This document shows, piece after piece, positions 1-5,826 of a stretch of 7,597 bases of DNA. The DNA lies in the NCBI GenBank assembly GCA_019309945.1, contig JAFDFH010000101.1:1-7597 (forward strand), written 5' to 3'. This DNA comes from Deltaproteobacteria bacterium (GTDB taxonomy: Bacteria; Desulfobacterota; Desulfobacteria; Desulfobacterales; JAFDFH01). The notes below the pieces were generated by a model, which was given only the letters and a program-made list of their open reading frames with translations, had not been told where the DNA came from and made no database searches. Every line of letters begins with the position of its first letter. The stretch's first letter is position 1. The position numbers and the translations under genes were made by a program.

Positions 1-106
1 GGTTGGGATCAAAATCAATATACGTCTAATGATATAGGCGGGCATGCGAATATGGTTTATTTGGTTTGGTCAGTTCGAAGAAATAGAATCATCGCAAGTG
101 CACAAA
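1..106. other. Uncharacterised flank, nothing recognised
   Basis: This stretch lies beyond the terminator hairpin of the binding-protein gene. It is AT-rich and I find no convincing reading frame, tRNA, or repeat on either strand. No permease gene, the usual next gene after a DppA-type binding protein, begins here. Confidence 0.5.
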
Positions 107-138
107 CAAAGGGGAAGCGGTCGCCCCCTTCCCCTTTG
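107..138 (-). terminator. Rho-independent terminator after the binding-protein gene
   Basis: An 11-bp perfect stem (107-117 pairing with 128-138; arm CAAAGGGGAAG) encloses a 10-base GC-rich loop. Read on the minus strand it is followed by a broken T tract (TTTGTTTG). It starts about 30 bases after the TAG stop of the binding-protein gene, the expected place for an intrinsic terminator. The T tract is interrupted, so efficiency is uncertain, but the stem is strong. It implies that the binding protein is the last gene of its transcript and is not cotranscribed with downstream permease genes. Confidence 0.8.
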
Positions 139-167
139 ACCTAATTTTTACGGATGGGTTCCCATGG

Positions 168-1775
168 CTACTTAAGCCACACGTTTTTCATCCGTACCGA
201 TCCGGTGGGATGAAGTTTGAAGTTCATCACGTTTTTACGGGATGGCCAGATGACCGTAGAGTGAGCCACGCTGATAACCGGGCACTCATCGTAAATCAAC
301 TGCAGTGCTTCCTGATATATTTTGGCGCGTTGGGCCTGATCAATCGTCTGCCTGCCTTGCACCATCAGGCTGTGGTACTTCTCATTATGCCATTGGGTTC
401 GGATGGAGCTGGAGGCTAACCCGTCAAACAGAACCGCCAGGAAATTGTCCGGGTCGCCGTTGTCACCGGTCCATCCCAACTGGAACAAATCCATATCGGC
501 CGGTTGTTCCCGCTGGCGTTTGAGGTAAGTCCCCCACTCAAAAGTTACGATTTTGGCCTTGATGCCGACTTTGGCCAGATTCGCTGCCATTGCCTCTCCG
601 ATCTTGCGCCCATCCGGATTATAAGGGCGCGGGACCGGCATGGACCACAGGGTAATCTCACCCAGCCCTTTCCCATTGGGATATCCAGCTTCGGCGAGCA
701 ACTTCTTGGCCCGCGCAGGATCGTACTTAAAGCCCGGGACTTTCTTGTTATATCCCCACATGGTGGGTGGAATGGGGTTTTTGGCGACCTGGCCCATACC
801 CTGGTAGATGTTGTCTACAATGGCCTTGCGGTTGATCGCATGGGCGATGGCCTTACGCAGCTTGATGTTGCTCTTCCAAGGTTCCTTGGTGTGATTAAAT
901 GAAAGATAGCCGATATTCATTCCCGGCTGGGTGGGTAGTGTCAAGTTTCGATCTTTCCTGGCCAGCTCAATATCCGCCGGATTGGGGAATTGACAGATGT
1001 GGATATTGCCGGTCTTGAGCTCCAGGAAGCGAACCGAATTTTCCGGGATGGAACGGAAAACGATCCGTTCCAGGTAGGGGCCGCCCCGTTTATCCCAGTA
1101 GTCATTGTTTCTGGTCAATACGATCCGGTCCGCCTTGATCCATGTAACAAACTTAAACGGACCGGTTCCCACCGGATTTCTCAAAAACTCTTTGGGATTT
1201 TTCAGAAAGGCCGTAGGGCTGATCATATCGGCAAAGTCCATACCCATGTTGGCTATAAACGGTGCCTCAACCCTTTTCAGTTTGAATACAACGGTGTATT
1301 CGTCGACGGCCTCAATGGAAGCGAGGGTTTTATCCATTTCCATGGAAACCCAGTATTCGGGCGGACGTTCCTGGGGGGGAATTTCCCATCCTTTCCCATA
1401 GAATTTCACGTTGCGGTCTTTCATCATGCGGCCGATGGAGAAAACTACGGCATTGGCGTTGAATGGGGTGCCGTCATGGAACTTGACGCCTTTGCGTAAA
1501 TAAAAGGTATACGTTTTGCCGTCCGGTGAAATCTTCCATGATTTGGCCAGACCGGGTTCCAGGGCGGTAGATTCGTCTTTATAGAAGACCAGGGCCTCAA
1601 AGATATTATCGCAGATCATAAAAGAGTTTCCATCCGTCTCGTAAGCCGGATCCAGACCAACGCTGTCACCGCCTCGGCCAAATACCAGCGTACCGCCCTG
1701 TTTGGGCGCAGCCAGGGCTGTACCTGCCAGACTAAAGGCAAGTACGGTCAGAATAATCATAACCTTTTTCATCAT
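168..1775 (-). CDS. ABC transporter substrate-binding protein, family 5, DppA-like (dipeptide/oligopeptide)
   Basis: Periplasmic solute-binding protein of the peptide/nickel family (SBP_bac_5), which captures ligand and delivers it to an ABC permease. The 535-residue length is normal. Residues 1-22 form a signal peptide: two Met, KK, a hydrophobic core and a TALA|AP cleavage site. The N-terminal family signature follows (LEPGLAKSW near 72, FHDGTPFNANAVVFS near 99-113), then NPVGTGPF at 200-207. The C-terminal lobe has PRPYNP with R383 and GWTGDNGDPDNF at 434-445. In E. coli DppA I recall that an Arg and an Asp in equivalent stretches bind the dipeptide carboxylate and amino groups, which favours a di- or short-peptide ligand here. 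The shared motifs are seen; the specificity is inferred. The Shine-Dalgarno at 1781-1790 serves either of two tandem ATGs (1775 or 1772). The gene lies downstream of an M20 peptidase on the same strand, ends in a terminator, and has no permease beside it. Nickel, haem or other peptide ligands remain possible, as this family changes specificity easily. Confidence 0.93.
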   Translation of the reverse strand: MMKKVMIILTVLAFSLAGTALAAPKQGGTLVFGRGGDSVGLDPAYETDGNSFMICDNIFEALVFYKDESTALEPGLAKSWKISPDGKTYTFYLRKGVKFHDGTPFNANAVVFSIGRMMKDRNVKFYGKGWEIPPQERPPEYWVSMEMDKTLASIEAVDEYTVVFKLKRVEAPFIANMGMDFADMISPTAFLKNPKEFLRNPVGTGPFKFVTWIKADRIVLTRNNDYWDKRGGPYLERIVFRSIPENSVRFLELKTGNIHICQFPNPADIELARKDRNLTLPTQPGMNIGYLSFNHTKEPWKSNIKLRKAIAHAINRKAIVDNIYQGMGQVAKNPIPPTMWGYNKKVPGFKYDPARAKKLLAEAGYPNGKGLGEITLWSMPVPRPYNPDGRKIGEAMAANLAKVGIKAKIVTFEWGTYLKRQREQPADMDLFQLGWTGDNGDPDNFLAVLFDGLASSSIRTQWHNEKYHSLMVQGRQTIDQAQRAKIYQEALQLIYDECPVISVAHSTVIWPSRKNVMNFKLHPTGSVRMKNVWLK

Positions 1776-1780
1776 CTATT

Positions 1781-1790
1781 CCTCCTCCCT
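1781..1790 (-). promoter_or_regulatory. Strong Shine-Dalgarno of the binding-protein gene
   Basis: The minus strand reads AGGGAGGAGG here. The GGAGG core ends 5 bases before the ATG at 1775 and 8 bases before the in-frame ATG at 1772. Either start gives the same mature protein after signal-peptide removal. It is the strongest ribosome-binding site in the window, fitting the high expression usual for periplasmic binding proteins. Confidence 0.8.
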
Positions 1791-1821
1791 TTTCGGTTAA
1801 CAGTTATCGGTTCTCTAATAA

Positions 1822-1836
1822 CACCCCCTGTGGGTG
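1822..1836 (-). other. Small GC hairpin in the binding-protein leader
   Basis: CACCC (1822-1826) and GGGTG (1832-1836) pair perfectly around a 5-base loop. It lies between the inverted-repeat element and the Shine-Dalgarno. There is no T tract on the minus strand, so it is not a standard terminator. It could be a leader structure or an operator, or chance. Confidence 0.25.
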
Positions 1837-1843
1837 ATCGTTC

Positions 1844-1998
1844 GAGACCTTTGCAAAACGGCCCTTTTTACCCGCTTTCTTCGTCAGGTTCAAATTTCAA
1901 TCCTCGAAAAATTCAATGTATTCCTGTGGTTAAACCTGATTTAAAATTTGGTCGCCTTCCTTGAACTTAAACAAAAAATACCATTTTTTAAAGGTCTC
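1844..1998. repeat. MITE-like element with terminal inverted repeats (155 bp)
   Basis: The ends carry a perfect 9-bp inverted repeat, GAGACCTTT at 1844-1852 and its complement at 1990-1998. The similarity continues inward to about 26-30 bp, with the pattern A4, then GG, then T5 conserved in both arms. Each arm therefore has its own small A-tract/T-tract hairpin: AAAAAA-TACCA-TTTTTT at 1973-1989, and AAAA-CGGCCC-TTTT at 1855-1868. An inner inverted pair, TCAGGTT (1884-1890) and AACCTGA (1933-1939), adds a further stem. There is no transposase gene, so it would be a non-autonomous element. CGTT occurs just outside both ends (1839-1842 and 1999-2002), but one base intervenes on the left, so a target duplication is uncertain. 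From memory it resembles a repeat family found many times in Desulfobacterales genomes; that was not checked. It occupies most of the gap upstream of the binding-protein gene. Confidence 0.7.
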
Positions 1999-2071
1999 CG
2001 TTAACACGCCTAACTGATCTATTCATTTATCAGAATCGCATGGGCATGTCAAAAGTTAAGTCGACGAGTGG

Positions 2072-3175
2072 TCACCATCTATCTATTTCAGGCACTTTCC
2101 GCATGAAGCGGTCCAGCAGTTCATATAGCCTGGCAATGCTGTTGATGTGGACATATTCGTTTGCGCTATGTTGGCTCATATCGCCGTCAGCACCCCATAC
2201 GATTCCTTTTGTTTCAGATTGGGAAAGAAAGCGGGCATCACTGGCCCCATGCTCGCAACCCACACGGGTACCCTTGGCAATAGCGAGCAACAGATCAAGA
2301 TAGGGCGAATCGCCCCCTACAAACATTGGCTCTTTTTTTTCAACGATAATTTGACCGGAAATGTCGTCTCGAACTTTTTCGACCAGTTCCTCGATGTCAT
2401 CGTTTTCAGTGTACCGGACGTCAAAGACGGCTTCAGCATAATCCGGTATCTGATTGATGGACTTGCCGGCATGAATGCGGCTGAAGTTCAGGGTCCGATG
2501 CCAGTGATCCGGGGCCTTTGCTTTAAAATAGGTTCTGAGTACCTGATAGTCGGCAATCAGGTTTTCGATGGCGTTTACGCCGAGCCAGGGTCGTGCTGCA
2601 TGTCCGGACTTGCCTCGCGATATGACCTTCAGGTGCACAATCCCCTTTTCTTTGATAACGATCTTGTCGATTCCGCCGCCATCCAGAGCAATACAAAAAT
2701 CGGCTTTCACTCGGGGAAGGGCTTTTTTAGCACCGTTGGCGCCACCGATCTCTTCATCCCCGGTGACCAAAATGCCGAAGGGTAGATCGCTCTGGCGGTC
2801 CCCCTGTTTATGAAGTCTTTGTAAATTTTCCTTCAACATTACCAGGGACAGGGCCACGGCATATTTATCATCTATACTGCCTCGACCGTATAATTTCCCA
2901 TCCTTTTCATAGGGTTCAAACAGCTCATCAGGGCCTTCGACGACATCCATATGGGTCATTAGCATCACCGGGACAGTATCCCTTTGCGGGGCAACAAGTA
3001 TAGACGGTGTCTGCCGGTAGTTCAGGCGTTGATATTCGATACGATATTTTTTCAGATACGATTCAATGAAATCAGCACAGCGGTTGATTTCGTCCGGGTT
3101 GGCACGGGTTGATCTGAATCGAATAAGATCTTTGGTTAGGCGGAGGGTTTCTTCCACATAAATGATCCTTTCCAT
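2072..3175 (-). CDS. M20-family zinc metallopeptidase (ArgE/DapE/CPG2-like)
   Basis: Cytoplasmic di-zinc hydrolase that cleaves a peptide or N-acyl-amino-acid bond. At 367 residues it has the usual two-domain length and no signal peptide. All expected metal and catalytic residues can be placed: H75 and D77 in MTHMD, bridging D102 in GRGSIDDK, catalytic E141 and metal-binding E142 in TGDEEIGG, D165 in ALDGGG, and H336 near the C-terminus in SQHSANEYV. The inserted dimerisation domain begins near 180 and includes SGHAARP with H192. INQIPD, followed by a FDVR motif at about 240-254, is also typical of DapE/ArgE relatives. The start is supported by an AGGA 9 bases upstream. It precedes the DppA-like gene on the same strand, so a role in using imported peptides is reasonable. 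Exact substrate (dipeptide, acetylornithine, succinyl-diaminopimelate, acylated amino acid) cannot be read from sequence, and the absence of arginine or lysine biosynthesis genes nearby argues mildly against ArgE or DapE proper. Confidence 0.93.
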   Translation of the reverse strand: MERIIYVEETLRLTKDLIRFRSTRANPDEINRCADFIESYLKKYRIEYQRLNYRQTPSILVAPQRDTVPVMLMTHMDVVEGPDELFEPYEKDGKLYGRGSIDDKYAVALSLVMLKENLQRLHKQGDRQSDLPFGILVTGDEEIGGANGAKKALPRVKADFCIALDGGGIDKIVIKEKGIVHLKVISRGKSGHAARPWLGVNAIENLIADYQVLRTYFKAKAPDHWHRTLNFSRIHAGKSINQIPDYAEAVFDVRYTENDDIEELVEKVRDDISGQIIVEKKEPMFVGGDSPYLDLLLAIAKGTRVGCEHGASDARFLSQSETKGIVWGADGDMSQHSANEYVHINSIARLYELLDRFMRKVPEIDRW

Positions 3176-3184
3176 ATATGATTA

Positions 3185-3188
3185 TCCT
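3185..3188 (-). promoter_or_regulatory. Ribosome-binding site of the M20 peptidase gene
   Basis: The minus strand reads AGGA, 9 bases before the ATG at 3175. It supports that ATG as the start. Confidence 0.6.
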
Positions 3189-3223
3189 ATTGAAGTGGTT
3201 CCGGTGTTAATCGTATTTTTGGA

Positions 3224-3252
3224 ATTATAGCTTCTATTTATATAATGATTAA
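3224..3252 (-). promoter_or_regulatory. Possible sigma-70 promoter of the M20 peptidase gene
   Basis: On the minus strand a perfect TATAAT lies at 3229-3224. Seventeen bases upstream is TTAATC (3252-3247), which matches the -35 consensus at only three of six positions. The leader would be about 42 bases. The surroundings are AT-rich, so a chance -10 match is quite possible. Confidence 0.3.
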
Positions 3253-3342
3253 CATCCTTAATTTTAGGCACTTTAGCGCATTTTAGTACCTATTTATTGA
3301 AATCACATCATGTTTGCGAAGGATTTATCTAATAAATATTTT

Positions 3343-3417
3343 CGCCACCAAGGCACGAAGACACGAAGTTTAATTATACTAAACATTTATTTTTTGTGTC
3401 TTGGTGCCTTTGTGGCG
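3343..3417. repeat. Palindromic intergenic repeat (two 26-bp arms)
   Basis: Arms at 3343-3368 and 3392-3417 are inverted copies matching at 22 of 26 positions, starting CGCCACCAAGGCAC on the left and ending in GTGGCG on the right. The 23-base AT-rich spacer is 3369-3391. The arm sequence resembles a short palindrome I remember as widespread in environmental bacterial genomes, but this is unverified. No protein gene accompanies it. It could form a hairpin in a transcript from either strand, but it has no T tract and does not look like a terminator. Confidence 0.7.
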
Positions 3418-3485
3418 ATTATTTCCGGTTTATCCGGGTTAGGCATTTGTAGCTCGGGTTTTTACCGTTACAGTTGCCCGCTTTG

Positions 3486-3514
3486 AAAAAAATTACCGGA
3501 TGACTCCGCTGGTA
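3486..3514 (-). terminator. Possible rho-independent terminator of apbE
   Basis: On the minus strand a short interrupted stem is followed by a run of seven T (3492-3486). The inner stem is CGGA-GTCA-TCCG (3508-3497), extended by TAC/GTA after a 3-base bulge. It starts about 25 bases after the apbE stop. The stem is weak and the T run good, so the call is tentative. Confidence 0.4.
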
Positions 3515-3539
3515 GGTTTAACCGTAAGTTTTTGAGAAG

Positions 3540-4556
3540 TTACAAATCTTTTAATCCCTTTGAATAATAGTCCCTCAGTGTACCTTCATCTTCCCGGACT
3601 ACAATCAGGCCTTCAACGCTGTCCAATCCGTTTATAAGCACAAGTCCTTTTTCAGGCCCCAAGACCATGACCGCGGTTGCGAGTCCATCCGCAAAAGTAC
3701 ACGTGTTCGCAATAATGGACACACTGACAACCCCGTTATGAACAGGATAGCCTGTTCTTGGATCAATAACATGGGAATAGCGCTTTCCCTCTATTTCAAA
3801 AAAGTTGCGGTAATCACCACTGGTTGCAAGAGCCATGTCATGAAGGGGGATGGCTTTATATACGAGATTAAAAGGCGCATCCTTTTGGGGTTGGTTAATC
3901 CCGACTTTCCAGGGCCGGCCATCTTTTCGCCGTCCTGAGGCATATATCTCGCCCCCGATCTCTATCAGGTAGTTTTCAATTCCGCCCCTGGTTAGAAGCG
4001 CAGCAACCGCATCAACGGCATATCCTTTTGCAATCGAAGCAAGATCAAGGGATAGGTCGGATTTCTTTTTTACCAGCGAGTGATCGTCGAAAATTTGAAT
4101 CCAGTGAAATCCAATGGGGCATAAAAGCGCCTTTATCTTCTGTTTTGCGGGAATCACCTCTTTTGGTTCCGAGGAACCAAAACCCCAGAGGTCGACGATC
4201 GGCTTTATGGTTCCATCCCAGGCCCCATTCGTAAGTTTATAGAGTTTTTTAGCCACGGTCATGACGTGGTAGAAATCTTTAGAAATGTATACTTTTTGGC
4301 CTGCACGTTTTAAGGTGTTGAACTTGCTGATTTCGCTATCATTTCTATATGTGGACATGCTTTTATCGATACTTTCAAGCCGTTTTTCAATATCTTTTTT
4401 TAGAGCGGCCACGTTTTCGAAATACCCGCTGACAATCTTTATATGGTAGGTCGTCCCCATTGTTTTGCCTTCAATGGGCACTTCTTTTTTCAAACCACAT
4501 CCGGGCAGAAGTACAAAAAGAGTGATAACAAGCAGTATTTTATTGAATATTTGCAT
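3540..4556 (-). CDS. apbE: FAD:protein FMN transferase, ApbE family, exported lipoprotein
   Basis: Magnesium-dependent enzyme that moves FMN from FAD to a Thr or Ser of exported flavoproteins such as the RnfG or NqrC subunits. From the ATG at 4556 the protein has 338 residues, normal for the family. It opens with a basic, then hydrophobic segment ending in a lipobox LLPG|C with C20, so it should be a lipid-anchored periplasmic protein. Family motifs in order are GKTMGTTYHIKI (30-41), MSTYRNDSEISKFN (67-80), GAWDGTIKPIVDLWGFG (about 111-127), DLASIAKGYAVD (171-182), EIGGEIYASG, ATSGDYRNFF, and TFADGLATAVMVLG, whose Asp (D290) is the expected metal-binding residue. The reading frame continues upstream to a TTG at 4625 that overlaps the hypE stop. 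That start would put 23 residues before the signal peptide, so the ATG is preferred, although no clear Shine-Dalgarno precedes either. It lies 65 bases behind hypE and is probably cotranscribed. The target flavoprotein is not in this window. Confidence 0.92.
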   Translation of the reverse strand: MQIFNKILLVITLFVLLPGCGLKKEVPIEGKTMGTTYHIKIVSGYFENVAALKKDIEKRLESIDKSMSTYRNDSEISKFNTLKRAGQKVYISKDFYHVMTVAKKLYKLTNGAWDGTIKPIVDLWGFGSSEPKEVIPAKQKIKALLCPIGFHWIQIFDDHSLVKKKSDLSLDLASIAKGYAVDAVAALLTRGGIENYLIEIGGEIYASGRRKDGRPWKVGINQPQKDAPFNLVYKAIPLHDMALATSGDYRNFFEIEGKRYSHVIDPRTGYPVHNGVVSVSIIANTCTFADGLATAVMVLGPEKGLVLINGLDSVEGLIVVREDEGTLRDYYSKGLKDL

Positions 4557-4621
4557 TAAACGGCCGATACGCCATTTGTGCCAAGAAAGGGATGCATTGG
4601 AAGTTAAATCATGAGCCAAAG

Positions 4622-5632
4622 TCAACAGATGCGGGGTAACTGCTCGCCGGTCAACATGTCAACGATTCGAGCCCCGCCAATTCGGGTTTTCATGAATACC
4701 TTGCCGGGATAGTCCGCAACGACCTCTCCGATAATACATGCCTCGGTTCCATAGCGATCCTGTCGCATAGCGGCTAAGATTTCTTCCGCATGCGTCGCGG
4801 AAACAAACGCAAGAAGCTTCCCTTCGTTGGCAATGTAGAGTGGATCGAACCCCAGGAGTTCACATATTCCTGCAACCTCATCCTTAACCGGTATGTTGTC
4901 CTCGTAAATGGACATCCCGACTTCAGATTGGATTGCAATTTCATTTAGAGCTGTGGCGACACCCCCACGGGTCGGATCTCGAAGTACATGGATGTCTTTG
5001 TCGGCTGCAAGCATCTTTTTAACCATATGGTTTAATGGCGCAGTGTCGCTGATCAATGTGGATTGGAATGACATCCCTTCGCGCTGGGTCAAAACGGTGA
5101 TACCATGTTCCCCGATACTCCCACTCAAAATGATTTGATCGCCCGGGCGTGCCCGATGGCTGGCGATATGAACATCTTCAGGTATCAAGCCGATACCTGA
5201 TGTATTAATAAAGATTTTGTCAGCCGCACCTTGGGGGACAACTTTGGTGTCTCCGGTCACGACGATGACCTCCGCCTTTTCTGCTGCGACACGCATCTCG
5301 TTGAGAATCGTTTTCAAATCGACCATCGAAAAACCTTCTTCAATAATCAAACCGATGCTCAGATACAGTGGCGTTGAACCACACATGGCAAGATCATTCA
5401 CCGTGCCGTTGATGGCAAGCTTCCCAATGTTTCCACCCGGGAAAAAAATTGGATCGACGACATAGGTGTCAGTGGAAAAGGCCAATCGATTTCCTTTTAA
5501 ATCAAATATCGCACCATCATTTAGTTGGGCCAGGATGGGGTTGTCAAAGGCGGGAAGCATGATATCCGTAATCAGATGCTGTGATATCTTTCCCCCGCTA
5601 CCGTGATCCAGAAGTATCTTATCTGTTTTCAT
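4622..5632 (-). CDS. hypE: Hydrogenase maturation protein HypE (carbamoyl dehydratase)
   Basis: HypE receives the carbamoyl group from HypF on its C-terminal cysteine and dehydrates it with ATP to a thiocyanate. That is the source of the cyanide ligands on the NiFe-hydrogenase iron. From the ATG at 5632 the protein has 336 residues, typical of the family. It shows the PurM/AIR-synthetase-like fold motifs: DHGSGGK at 9-15, FSTDTYVVDP at 52-61, GNIGKLAINGTVNDLAMCG at 67-85, ILSGSIGEHGITVL at 168-181 and LRDPTRGGVATALNEIA at 217-233. It ends in PRIC, with the essential C336 as last residue. The frame stays open upstream to an ATG at 5800. Those 56 extra residues translate the inverted-repeat element and are not HypE-like, while an AGGA stands 8 bases before the 5632 ATG, so the shorter start is chosen. 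It follows hypD after a 194-base gap and precedes apbE. Confidence 0.96.
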   Translation of the reverse strand: MKTDKILLDHGSGGKISQHLITDIMLPAFDNPILAQLNDGAIFDLKGNRLAFSTDTYVVDPIFFPGGNIGKLAINGTVNDLAMCGSTPLYLSIGLIIEEGFSMVDLKTILNEMRVAAEKAEVIVVTGDTKVVPQGAADKIFINTSGIGLIPEDVHIASHRARPGDQIILSGSIGEHGITVLTQREGMSFQSTLISDTAPLNHMVKKMLAADKDIHVLRDPTRGGVATALNEIAIQSEVGMSIYEDNIPVKDEVAGICELLGFDPLYIANEGKLLAFVSATHAEEILAAMRQDRYGTEACIIGEVVADYPGKVFMKTRIGGARIVDMLTGEQLPRIC

Positions 5633-5640
5633 TGAATCGA

Positions 5641-5644
5641 TCCT
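5641..5644 (-). promoter_or_regulatory. Ribosome-binding site that decides the hypE start
   Basis: The minus strand reads AGGA, 8 bases before the ATG at 5632. It lies between the inverted-repeat element and the gene, so it supports starting HypE at the conserved MKTDKILLDHGSGG residues and not within the repeat. Confidence 0.65.
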
Positions 5645-5652
5645 AAAATGTC

Positions 5653-5807
5653 TTAGATAGTGTCCGTCCAGAAACGAGGATTTTTGTTCGAGATCAAGGC
5701 ATGCGAAAAATTTTACCGCAGGCATATAGTTAATATTCCGAGGATAAAATTTTGAGCATAACGCCGAGATCGGGCAAAAAGACCGTTTCTGGATGGGCAC
5801 TAGTTAA
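5653..5807. repeat. MITE-like long inverted-repeat element inside the hyp operon (155 bp)
   Basis: The terminal 24 bp (5653-5676 and 5784-5807) are inverted copies matching at 20 of 24 positions, with a perfect inner block TCCAGAAACG. Symmetry continues inward: left-arm blocks TTTTTGTTCGAGATC and AAAATTTTACC face TTTTTGCCCGATCTC and AAAATTTTATCC in the reverse complement of the right arm. Most of the element can thus fold into one imperfect hairpin. It encodes no transposase. It is unrelated in sequence to the element at 1844-1998. From memory it resembles a dispersed repeat of Desulfobacterales genomes, unverified. It sits between the hypD stop and the hypE ribosome-binding site and would be transcribed with both genes. 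It also creates an in-frame open extension upstream of hypE. Confidence 0.75.
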
Positions 5808-5826
5808 TGCGCAAGGGATAAGGCGA

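Larger units (their letters stand above)
3176..3539. other. 364-bp intergenic region between apbE and the M20 peptidase gene
   Basis: No credible gene lies here. From the apbE side it holds a possible apbE terminator (3486-3514), an unexplained stretch (about 3420-3485), a palindromic repeat (3343-3417), an AT-rich stretch with an imperfect dyad (about 3265-3290) and a possible promoter for the M20 gene (3224-3252). The size, the terminator and the promoter make it the likely boundary between the hyp-apbE transcript and the peptidase transcript. Confidence 0.6.

Noticed and set aside
154..165. Short palindrome ATGGGTTCCCAT just past the binding-protein stop
   Set aside because: A 5-bp stem with a two-base loop is too small to interpret, and the stronger hairpin at 107-138 explains termination.
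504..902. Plus-strand open frame of 132 codons, and a 169-codon one at 990-1499
   Set aside because: Both lie wholly inside the strongly supported binding-protein gene on the other strand and have no recognisable protein features.
1798..1806. TAACAGTTA dyad in the binding-protein leader as a repressor site
   Set aside because: Four bases per half-site is expected by chance, and no promoter could be placed next to it.
2147..2785. Plus-strand open frame of 212 codons opposite the peptidase gene
   Set aside because: The minus-strand frame contains all M20 catalytic motifs; the plus-strand frame is its antisense shadow with no family resemblance.
3265..3290. Imperfect dyad upstream of the peptidase gene as an operator
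   Set aside because: Only the outer bases pair well (AGGCACT against AGTACCT) and the centre does not; the region is AT-rich, so chance is likely.
3343..3417. CRISPR-like repeat or terminator
   Set aside because: There are only two arms, in inverted and not direct orientation, with no regular spacers and no T tract after the stem.
5633..5826. A small hypC gene between hypD and hypE
   Set aside because: The only open frame here is the in-frame extension of hypE made of repeat sequence; nothing resembles the HypC start motif.
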